Of a stretch of 64,000 bases of DNA, positions 45,315 to 52,663 are shown in pieces. Position 1 is the stretch's first letter. Each line of letters starts with the position of its first letter. Position numbers and translations under genes: made by a program. This DNA comes from Chlorogloeopsis sp. ULAP01 (lineage in GTDB: Bacteria > Cyanobacteriota > Cyanobacteriia > Cyanobacteriales > Nostocaceae). Under the pieces are notes generated by a model. It was not told the origin of the DNA and made no database searches. It saw nothing but the letters and a program-made list of their open reading frames with translations. Where the stretch lies: NCBI RefSeq assembly GCF_030381805.1, contig NZ_JAUDRH010000014.1:195750-259749 (forward strand). Reading direction: 5' to 3'.

Positions 45315-45345
45315 ACAGTTAATTGCATAATTATTAACTGTTTAA
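45311..45345. terminator. 13-bp hairpin between pstA and pstB
   Basis: TTAAACAGTTAAT and ATTAACTGTTTAA flank a 9-base loop; the left arm contains the pstA stop. There is no T run, and pstB follows in the same direction, so it may attenuate or stabilise mRNA more than end it. Confidence 0.55.
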
Positions 45346-45380
45346 ATCTAGGTTTTATATATATTCAGAGAAAAGCTAAG

Positions 45381-46208
45381 ATGAGTTATCATAACAGTAG
45401 AAATCAACTAAATTCCACACTCAATCAACAAGATGATGCTGTATTCGATGTTGAAGGTGTGAAGGTTTATTATGCTGGTTTTTTGGCACTTCTAGATGTC
45501 TATTTGAGAATTCCTCAAAAACAAATTACCGCTTTTATTGGCCCTTCAGGATGTGGTAAAAGCACTCTACTGCGTTGCTTTAATCGCATGAATGATTTAA
45601 TCCCTGGAGCTAAGGTAGAAGGTAGGTTAATTTACCGCGATCGCAATATTTACGATTCCAAAATTAACTCTGTAAAACTGCGCCGACAAGTAGGAATGGT
45701 TTTTCAAAGACCGAATCCTTTTCCTAAATCAATATACGAGAATATTGCCTTTGGGCCGCGTTCTAACGGTTATAACGGTAATCTTGATGAACTAGTAGAA
45801 GAATCTCTCAAACGTGCTGCCATCTGGGATGAAGTTAAAGACAAGCTCAAAGCAAAGGGTACAGCTTTATCTGGCGGACAACAGCAACGGCTTTGCATTG
45901 CACGCGCGATCGCTATGAAGCCAGACGTATTATTGATGGATGAACCTTGCTCGGCTCTCGATCCCATTTCTACCCGTCAAGTAGAAGAACTCTGCCTAGA
46001 ACTCAAGCAACAATACACCATCATTATGGTGACTCACAATATGCAACAAGCTTCAAGGATTGCTGATTGGACGGCGTTCTTCAATACAGAAATTGATGAG
46101 CATGGCAAACGTCGCGGTAAATTAGTCGAGTTCAGCCCTACAGAACAAATGTTCCATACTCCTACAACCACAGAAGCTGAGGAGTATATCAGTGGACGTT
46201 TCGGTTAA
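45381..46208 (+). CDS. pstB: Phosphate ABC transporter ATPase PstB
   Basis: Walker A GPSGCGKST, Q-loop VGMVFQRPNPFPKSIYENIA (a PstB hallmark), signature LSGGQQQRLCIARAIA, Walker B VLLMDEPCSALDP and VTHNMQQASRIAD are complete. It drives phosphate import through PstCA. No pho box was identified upstream of the operon; the nearest recognised control site is the sulfur-type operator before sbpA. Confidence 0.92.
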   Translation: MSYHNSRNQLNSTLNQQDDAVFDVEGVKVYYAGFLALLDVYLRIPQKQITAFIGPSGCGKSTLLRCFNRMNDLIPGAKVEGRLIYRDRNIYDSKINSVKLRRQVGMVFQRPNPFPKSIYENIAFGPRSNGYNGNLDELVEESLKRAAIWDEVKDKLKAKGTALSGGQQQRLCIARAIAMKPDVLLMDEPCSALDPISTRQVEELCLELKQQYTIIMVTHNMQQASRIADWTAFFNTEIDEHGKRRGKLVEFSPTEQMFHTPTTTEAEEYISGRFG

Positions 46209-46227
46209 TTTTTCTAACACAACCCTA

Positions 46228-47478
46228 TCAAGCAGTAATGCCATAAATCCAACTCCGCTTTTGCGCCAGCAATAGTGCATCTTGATAAACTTGCTTAAAC
46301 AAAACTCGCTGTGCATGACTACCACCAACAGAATGCAAGCGTGGTAAAACTGGTTTGAGTTGCGCTATGGCTGTGTTGAAATCACCTTTGGCATGAGCAA
46401 CCATTCCCTTAGCTGCGGGAATTGCTACCTCTAACCAGCCTTGTCGTAGAAAAGGATTAATACTCAAAGCATATTGTTCCATACTCAGTAACATCTGGTT
46501 TACCCAGTCAGTAAGTCCAGCTTTAGCCATCGCATAGACGTAATGCAAGTCTTGAAAAGGTAGAGCGTGTTCATGAATACGAGGATAAAGATAGCTACTC
46601 AATTGTTGCCAGCGACTACCCACATTCACACCTTGTAACTCTAGTCGTAATAGAAGTGAAATTGCTCCGACTTGATCTTTGGGAGATAGTTTGCTGGCGC
46701 GTCCCCAAATATGGGTATCGTAAAGTGTCAAGACTTTCTCTGTATCGCCTCGCTCTAAATAATACAGGGCAATGTGCCACCAGTTATGGGTATACAGCAT
46801 AGAGTTGCAGTTTTCCCAAGTATCAGCAAAAGCCTCCATCCAAGCGATACCTTCATCTACTCGCCCTTGAGTTTCCAAAACATGGGCAACGGCATGATGC
46901 GCCCAAGGATTGTAGCGATTCATTGCTGTTGCTTTACGTCCCATTGCTTCTGCTGCTGCTAGCTCGTGGCACTGTTCTAAACCAAACGCAACCATACCGT
47001 ATAGATAATGGTTTTCAAGATTGCCAGGTAGAACCTTTTGGGCAATTTGCAATAATCTTTCTTTGTCACCCAAGTAAAAATAGTGATACTGTCCTTGCTG
47101 TACTGATATCAAGTCACGGGGAAATTTATTGGTAATCTCTTCATGGAGAGCGATCGCCACATCAATTTCTTTGTTTGCCCAAGCTAAAATTGCTTGCACA
47201 TATAACTGTTCTCTATTAGTAATCTTGGCTATATTCTTTTGGGCTACTTGCAAATGGGCTTCGGCTTGCTGCCAAGCTATCCTGTTTTCTTGAGAAAGAT
47301 AATAAGCAGCAGCATAGGCATGGGCTAAAGCACAAGTTGGATCTGCTGTAATTGCTTGCAAAATCGCTATTTCTGCATCTTTGCCATAAAAAAGCGCTCG
47401 ATCAATAAAGCGGTTAATGGCTGCGATCGCGTCTGGTGAATCGGTTGTGACTGCTAGTCCTTGTGAATCTTTTATCAT
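46228..47478 (-). CDS. TTC38-like tetratricopeptide repeat protein
   Basis: The 416 residues are helical repeats with AIAAINRFIDRALFYGKDAE, PWAHHAVAHVLETQGRVDEG, MEAFADTWENCNSMLYTHNW and WHIALYYLERGDTEKVLTLY. This resembles the TTC38 family, found in bacteria and animals, whose biochemical role is unknown. There is no signal peptide. It diverges from ssuD, with an island operator 122 bp upstream, so it is a likely regulon member. It ends only 20 bases from pstB, converging with it. Confidence 0.75.
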   Translation of the reverse strand: MIKDSQGLAVTTDSPDAIAAINRFIDRALFYGKDAEIAILQAITADPTCALAHAYAAAYYLSQENRIAWQQAEAHLQVAQKNIAKITNREQLYVQAILAWANKEIDVAIALHEEITNKFPRDLISVQQGQYHYFYLGDKERLLQIAQKVLPGNLENHYLYGMVAFGLEQCHELAAAEAMGRKATAMNRYNPWAHHAVAHVLETQGRVDEGIAWMEAFADTWENCNSMLYTHNWWHIALYYLERGDTEKVLTLYDTHIWGRASKLSPKDQVGAISLLLRLELQGVNVGSRWQQLSSYLYPRIHEHALPFQDLHYVYAMAKAGLTDWVNQMLLSMEQYALSINPFLRQGWLEVAIPAAKGMVAHAKGDFNTAIAQLKPVLPRLHSVGGSHAQRVLFKQVYQDALLLAQKRSWIYGITA

Positions 47479-47599
47479 TAGTTAATTCCTCACACCAAAA
47501 ATTCCCACAGACTAGAAGTCTGAATGGCAATTGTAACAATGGGGGAAACTCTCCATTGTCGCAACTGCCGCGCGATTTCTAATCACTAGGATTTGTAAA

Positions 47600-47625
47600 T
47601 ACTGTAAGTCAGTCGGAATAGTGTA
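47600..47625. promoter_or_regulatory. Island operator, copy h
   Basis: TACTGTA, then AGTC AGTC GGAA, then TAGTGTA. The left half is perfect. It lies 122 bp upstream of the TTC38-like gene. Confidence 0.62.
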
Positions 47626-47765
47626 TTTAATATCGAGTATGTCACACGATTTTAAAAATAACAACAAGTAAACTACTGTAAAACGATAGATAAACTGTAT
47701 TTAGTTTTGTAAATATATTGCGTTAACTTAGTTACCTATGCGATACTCTGAAGTGAAATAAATAA

Positions 47766-47791
47766 TACGGTATACAGATAGATTTACCGTA
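47766..47791. promoter_or_regulatory. Island operator, copy i
   Basis: TACGGTA, 12 bases, TACCGTA: both halves perfect. It lies 44 bp upstream of the ssuD start codon. Confidence 0.7.
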
Positions 47792-47834
47792 ATAAAAAAG
47801 CAGAGAAATTTTGCAGCGACTCTGAATAGACATC

Positions 47835-48995
47835 ATGCAGCTACTTTGGTTTATTCCAACTCACGGTGAGGGGCGTTATCTTGGTACTGCCATTGGCGGG
47901 CGGGCAGTTAACTTTGATTACTGGCGGCAGATTGCCCAAGCCTTGGATCATTTGGGTTTTACGGGTGCATTACTACCTACAGGACGTTCTTGTGAAGACG
48001 CCTGGATTTTGGCATCAACTCTAGTAACGCATACTAAAAGAATGCGATTTTTGGTGGCAATTCGTCCGGGGTTGATGTCACCGGGGGTAGCGGCACGGAT
48101 GGCAGCAACATTTGATCGCATATCCAGTGGAAGATTACTGATTAACGTCGTCACGGGTGGCGATCCTGTAGAATTGGCAGGGGATGGTTTGCATCTTTCC
48201 CATGATGATCGCTACGAATTAACAGATGAATTTTTGACGGTGTGGCGGCAGATTGCAGCAGGGGAAATTGCAGATTTCCAGGGAGATTATCTCAACATAC
48301 AAGGTGGTAAGCTGCTCTTTCCAACAGTACAGAAACCTCATCCACCATTGTGGTTTGGAGGTTCTTCACCCATTGCCCAGCGTATTGCCGCTAAACACGT
48401 AGATGTGTATTTAACTTGGGGCGAACCACCAGAACAAGTTGCTGAAAAGATAGCTTCTGTAAAGCGGTTAGCAGAAGCAGAAGGCAGAACATTACGCTTC
48501 GGTATTCGCTTACACGTCATTGTGCGAGAAACTGAAGGCCAAGCATGGGATGCAGCTAATGATTTAATTCGTTACGTGGATGAAGAGGCGATCGCCAAAG
48601 CCCAACAAGCTTATTCACGTATGGATTCCGAAGGACAACAGCGAATGCAAAACTTACACAACGGCAGTCGCGAAGCTTTGGAAATCAGTCCGAATTTGTG
48701 GGCAGGAATTGGTTTAGTGCGGGGTGGTGCGGGAACTGCTTTGGTAGGCGATCCTGATACCGTTGTCAAAAGAATGCAGGAATATAGCGAATTGGGTATC
48801 GATACTTTTATCTTTTCTGGATATCCCCATTTAGAAGAAGCATATCGAGTTGCAGAATTACTCTTCCCGCGTTTGCCTCTGGAAAATCAGCCAATATTGG
48901 AACCACAAGTACTAAGTCCTTTTGGCGAAATTGTGGCTAACCGAGAATTTCCGAAACAGCAAATTAAAGAAAAGACAATTGCAACTGTAGATTAA
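47835..48995 (+). CDS. ssuD: FMNH2-dependent alkanesulfonate monooxygenase
   Basis: The 386 residues match SsuD: LLWFIPTHGEGRYLGTAIGG, LDHLGFTGALLPTGRSCED, VAIRPGLMSPGVAARMAATF, SGRLLINVVTGGDPVELAGD and GLVRGGAGTALVGDPDTV. The active-site Cys in GRSCEDAW, a His in THGEGRY and the catalytic-region Arg are present. It releases sulfite and an aldehyde from C2-C10 sulfonates with FMNH2 and O2. It is the intact paralogue of the broken copy at 33 kb. ssuE follows 17 bases later. Confidence 0.92.
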   Translation: MQLLWFIPTHGEGRYLGTAIGGRAVNFDYWRQIAQALDHLGFTGALLPTGRSCEDAWILASTLVTHTKRMRFLVAIRPGLMSPGVAARMAATFDRISSGRLLINVVTGGDPVELAGDGLHLSHDDRYELTDEFLTVWRQIAAGEIADFQGDYLNIQGGKLLFPTVQKPHPPLWFGGSSPIAQRIAAKHVDVYLTWGEPPEQVAEKIASVKRLAEAEGRTLRFGIRLHVIVRETEGQAWDAANDLIRYVDEEAIAKAQQAYSRMDSEGQQRMQNLHNGSREALEISPNLWAGIGLVRGGAGTALVGDPDTVVKRMQEYSELGIDTFIFSGYPHLEEAYRVAELLFPRLPLENQPILEPQVLSPFGEIVANREFPKQQIKEKTIATVD

Positions 48996-49012
48996 AGAGG
49001 TTTTTAATCAAA

Positions 49013-49579
49013 ATGACTAATATTTTAGCGATCGCTGGTAGCCCTTCCCATCCTTCCAGAACCTATGCAATTTTAGAATATGCTAGCAAGATTCTTTTAC
49101 AGCAAGATTTACAGACAGATATTATTTCTGTACGGGATTTACCAGCACAAGATTTGGCATTTGGACGTTATGATAGTCCAGCATTAGAACAACCAAAAGC
49201 ATTATTAGCAAAGGCAAGTGGAGTAATTATATCTACTCCCATATATAAAGCAGCGTACACAGGCGTACTTAAAGCATTTCTAGATTTATTACCCCAAAAA
49301 GCATTGGCGGGTAAAGTTGTACTACCAATAGCAACAGGTGGAACAATTGCTCATTTATTATCAGTTGAGTATGCCTTGAAACCTGTGTTATCTGAGTTAG
49401 GTGCGCGGCACATATTGAGTACAGTCTATGCTGTAGATAAACAAATTCAAATTCAAGCTGATGGTAGCGTGCAACTTGATGAAGAAATTGAGCAAAGATT
49501 AAAAGATGTTCTAAATGAGTTTGCTCAAGCAGTGAACCATTCCCAGAATATTGCTAAAGAGCTTGCCCATGCCGGTTAG
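49013..49579 (+). CDS. ssuE: NADPH-dependent FMN reductase
   Basis: ILAIAGSPSHPSRTYAILEY is the phosphate loop for FMN; GVIISTPIYKAAYTGVLKAF and LPIATGGTIAHLLSVEYALK are SsuE signatures. Length 188 fits. It reduces FMN for SsuD. GAGG lies about 14 bases before the ATG and it is in the same operon as ssuD. Confidence 0.9.
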   Translation: MTNILAIAGSPSHPSRTYAILEYASKILLQQDLQTDIISVRDLPAQDLAFGRYDSPALEQPKALLAKASGVIISTPIYKAAYTGVLKAFLDLLPQKALAGKVVLPIATGGTIAHLLSVEYALKPVLSELGARHILSTVYAVDKQIQIQADGSVQLDEEIEQRLKDVLNEFAQAVNHSQNIAKELAHAG

Positions 49580-49695
49580 TCAATAACGCTTCTCCCTAAA
49601 TTGCCTAGTGAGCAGGTGAGTAATTCACATTCATCTGCTCATTTGTTGTCTGATTTTGATTAACCTAGCAGAATCAGCATTTTACGAGATGAAAA

Positions 49696-51480
49696 TTACT
49701 TTTGTCGTTCGAGCATCATTACTACAAAACCAGTCCCTTTCTCTTCATGTAAATACATTTCCTCCCCAATAATTCTGAGACTCCTGGCTTCAATAAAGTT
49801 GTGAAGAGTGCTTTGAAGAAACTTTCGAGACCGATAAAGGCGGATTTTTTCTTGTGGATTTAATATTATATTTTCCTCCTCTGCAAGTATTATGTGAAGT
49901 GGCTTGGTGCTTTTATTTTCAAAAAAACAATCAATTTGTATTACCTGACCATAATTCTGCCAATCGTTCGAGGATACCTCAACTGTATAGAAATCATCCC
50001 TCTCAATCGGAGTCAGGTTTAGAAAAGCGTTCTGTAGAAGAGCGCTAAATGCAAACTTCCGAAAGGAGATATTTTCATACTCTGCTTGAATAGAACTTAT
50101 TGTTCTCTGAAAATTTCTTGGCTCTAGTTTGTAAGGGTCAATAATCTGAACCTCAAAAAGTAGTAGATCATCATCTCTCATAACTCGCACAATGTTATCA
50201 AGAACTTGCTTCGGTTTCTCAACATTAGCGATTGTGTTACCAATAAACCCATACATTATGGGTTGTTGTTGTCCAAATATTTGGGCAATTTGAGCAATCT
50301 CTGTCATACCATCTTGAGTTTCAATGTCCCGTTGAATAGCAATGCGACGATGAACTGGTAACTCTTGAACTGCTCCAATTGCTACTCTTAACATTTCGCG
50401 ACTCATATCAACTGGAACATATAAAAAATTGTCACGGGGCTGAGTGTTGCCATCTTCGTTGAAGAAATCTGAGATAATACCTTTATCCTTAGTTCCCTCA
50501 CCCACACCAAGACTAACGAAGTTATAGCAATTCTTATCGACTAAATGAGTAAGCTTTCTAGCATATTGAGGAAATCTTTGAATATTATTTAGCATATGGT
50601 AAGCAGGGTCATAGCAGGCATTATTCCACATTCGAGTGGGACCTACACCACAGTAAGAATATCCAGATTGAATTCGACGATTTTCTTTGTTTTTCAAGTC
50701 AATAATAAAATCATTTAACTTATACAATGGATTTTCACCAACATAAGTTAGTAACCAATTACTTGTAAGTTCTAGCCTAGATACATTATTTACTAAATCT
50801 TCTAAATCATCTGTAAATATTGATTTACTCTCCAGCAATTCTATAATTTTTACTACCAGGGTTTGAGAATCAGTTGATGATTGCCACTCTGAATGTTCAA
50901 TGCCTTGAAGCTCTTTATGTAGAGGATGGTTAAGCGGTAAGGCTATTGATTCTTTAATATGAATAAGTAAAAGAATTTTGTTAGGTTGAGTATTACACAA
51001 CTGCCGAACCCGTTTCACTTCTTTCATAATGATGTCTGCTACTGAGTTTTTGGAAACTAGCAGCAGGAAACACTCGTATTGCTCTAGTTCTTCGTCGCTA
51101 CATTGTAACCAGCTATCAGCTATTAATACTGCTTGTCCATCTGTCTCCAAAGCTTCATGTAATTGTTGAGCACAAGATAGTGCAGCTTGATTACTGAGAT
51201 CCCTAATACTGACACTAAACTTTTGTACGAGTGGTTTGGGGTCAATAGAAGTGTCATCCAAGTCAGCAAATTTCTCCCATGGTAGACCTAACGCTTCACA
51301 GATTTTCAGAAAAATCTCCTTATCAACAGGTTTCCCATGCAAGAATCTTTGGACAGTACATAGAGCAATTTCTACTGCTTCTGCTAATTGTGCTTGACTT
51401 ACAAAGTGACTACGCTTCTGAGCAGATCTAACTTGTGGAATATACTCTTTGCGAACTTTGAGTCCTCTTGAGTTTGGCAT
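49696..51480 (-). CDS. HTH-TIR-EgtD-like methyltransferase fusion
   Basis: Three parts are visible in 594 residues. Residues about 5-75 are the Nostoc-type HTH (SQAQLAEAVEIALCTVQRFL, GKPVDKEIFLKICEALGLPW). Residues about 85-220 look TIR-like: VSIRDLSNQAALSCAQQLHE, ECFLLLVSKNSVADIIMKEV, with Glu154 at the place of the NADase Glu. Residues about 270-594 resemble the histidine-specific SAM methyltransferase fold of EgtD: FVSLGVGEGTKDKG is motif I, FLYVPVDMSREML gives the acidic residue. The combination is unusual. It diverges from the double-glycine peptide locus. A signalling or defence role is inference. Confidence 0.72.
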   Translation of the reverse strand: MPNSRGLKVRKEYIPQVRSAQKRSHFVSQAQLAEAVEIALCTVQRFLHGKPVDKEIFLKICEALGLPWEKFADLDDTSIDPKPLVQKFSVSIRDLSNQAALSCAQQLHEALETDGQAVLIADSWLQCSDEELEQYECFLLLVSKNSVADIIMKEVKRVRQLCNTQPNKILLLIHIKESIALPLNHPLHKELQGIEHSEWQSSTDSQTLVVKIIELLESKSIFTDDLEDLVNNVSRLELTSNWLLTYVGENPLYKLNDFIIDLKNKENRRIQSGYSYCGVGPTRMWNNACYDPAYHMLNNIQRFPQYARKLTHLVDKNCYNFVSLGVGEGTKDKGIISDFFNEDGNTQPRDNFLYVPVDMSREMLRVAIGAVQELPVHRRIAIQRDIETQDGMTEIAQIAQIFGQQQPIMYGFIGNTIANVEKPKQVLDNIVRVMRDDDLLLFEVQIIDPYKLEPRNFQRTISSIQAEYENISFRKFAFSALLQNAFLNLTPIERDDFYTVEVSSNDWQNYGQVIQIDCFFENKSTKPLHIILAEEENIILNPQEKIRLYRSRKFLQSTLHNFIEARSLRIIGEEMYLHEEKGTGFVVMMLERQK

Positions 51481-52070
51481 GGCTCATTCTATACAACGCT
51501 ATGCACATTTTAAAACAGCAAGTAAGATAATTTTGCAAGTCAGTGATCACTCAGTATCAAATAAGAAATTTGAGTTCCTCTTAGTTGTAATAATAAGCAC
51601 ATATAATAAATGACATAGCAATAATTAATTCTTTTTCTCAGTAAAGCTTTTGTGTCTAAAAATACAACTTAAATCTATATGTCTAGGAAAGATAATAGTT
51701 GTGTAGGCAGTAATAATTCAATAACAACTCAATCGTTTATCAGTTTTTATTTTTCTTTCAAGATAAATTAAAAATATATTTTACAAGTCAGTAATAAGTC
51801 AATATAAAGTCATCTATTTCTCAGTTTCATAGTTAATCATTAATCGTCTAAAGTGAAATCAAGTTGGAGTTAATAAATAAGAATTAATTCCAAGTTAAAC
51901 AATAGATTGTTCATCTGACAATTTGTTTTTTAATGATAATAAGTAATTTTACTATCAAAAACAAAATGTCTTTGAAGCAATCTCAACTATTTTCTAAATT
52001 GCGAAGTCCAACCTAAAACTAATTGATAGTTTTAGGTATTTTGATTCACTTGAATATTAGGAGAAAAACC
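51481..52070. other. AT-rich divergent region with degenerate repeats
   Basis: 590 bases between the TIR fusion and the secreted-peptide gene. Three degenerate copies of an AGTCAGTNAT-type motif start at about 51538, 51705 and 51786. No gene is visible. Confidence 0.5.
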
Positions 52071-52424
52071 ATGTCGAATATTGACAAAATGCTTGAAAGT
52101 ACTTCTGCTAATCAAGACTTATTTGTTGATTTAAATAAAAAAGATGCTGAAGCACTTAGTGGGGGAGCATTAGAGAGATTTACCATTTCTAACCGGACAA
52201 ACGCTCGGATACCTTACTCGGTTGATGGATCAAGATTACGCTACTTGAACCCTGGTTCAGTTGCAAGTTGGGCTACTACACGAGGAGGAATAGTTGCTTT
52301 TGACTATGATGTTCGTCCAGGAGTCCAATTGCGCAGACGCAATTTATCCAATGGTCGGTATACATTTCTACCTGATACCAGGACTTCTTATAGAGGTGAT
52401 ATTGACATCTTTCGCATCGCCTAG
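52071..52424 (+). CDS. Double-glycine leader secreted peptide or small protein
   Basis: ATG at 52071 has TTAGGAG 7 bases upstream. The leader (residues 1-32) ends DLNKKDAEALSGG, the classical double-glycine cleavage signal. The mature part is about 85 residues, starts ALERFTISNRTNARI and is beta-rich with many Arg, Ser and Gly. It has no Cys, and no lanthipeptide or cyclase gene is nearby. A C39-peptidase exporter follows. Function as a bacteriocin or secreted factor is inferred; I do not recognise the mature domain. Confidence 0.75.
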   Translation: MSNIDKMLESTSANQDLFVDLNKKDAEALSGGALERFTISNRTNARIPYSVDGSRLRYLNPGSVASWATTRGGIVAFDYDVRPGVQLRRRNLSNGRYTFLPDTRTSYRGDIDIFRIA

Positions 52425-52486
52425 TAATTAAATCTCAAGTAGATTTACTTGAATCTCTCCGGCTAGTTTTTCCTGGCTTCATACAA

Positions 52487-52645
52487 CTCGAAGAGCCAAC
52501 TACTTAGTTTGTTGAGCTAACAACCTGAAGACATTAGACTTGTTGCGACATAGTATCTAAAACTACATGAACCCAATACATAGCAGGTGTTCTCAGCGAT
52601 TATGCAACAAGTCTATTATAAATTCGTGGCTCTTCGAGCTTTTTT
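52487..52645 (+). terminator. Terminator split by a miniature element
   Basis: CTCGAAGAGCCA and its complement TGGCTCTTCGAG, 128 bases apart, are followed by CTTTTTTT. Removing a 79-base inserted element brings the arms within about 50 bases. It lies between the peptide gene and the exporter gene. Confidence 0.6.
52536..52614. mobile_element. 79-bp MITE-like element
   Basis: Perfect 11-bp terminal inverted repeats AGACTTGTTGC / GCAACAAGTCT are flanked by a 3-bp direct repeat ATT on both sides. There is no coding capacity. This fits a miniature inverted-repeat element, possibly mobilised by an IS5-type transposase. Confidence 0.65.
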
Positions 52646-52663
52646 TCTCTATTAAAAGCTCTA

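Larger units (their letters stand above)
47479..47834. other. Divergent control region with two operators
   Basis: 355 bases between the TTC38-like gene and ssuD, with one operator near each promoter. No other feature is visible. Confidence 0.6.

Noticed and set aside
52023..52070. Upstream start for the double-glycine peptide
   Set aside because: The ribosome-binding site and leader layout fit ATG at 52071.
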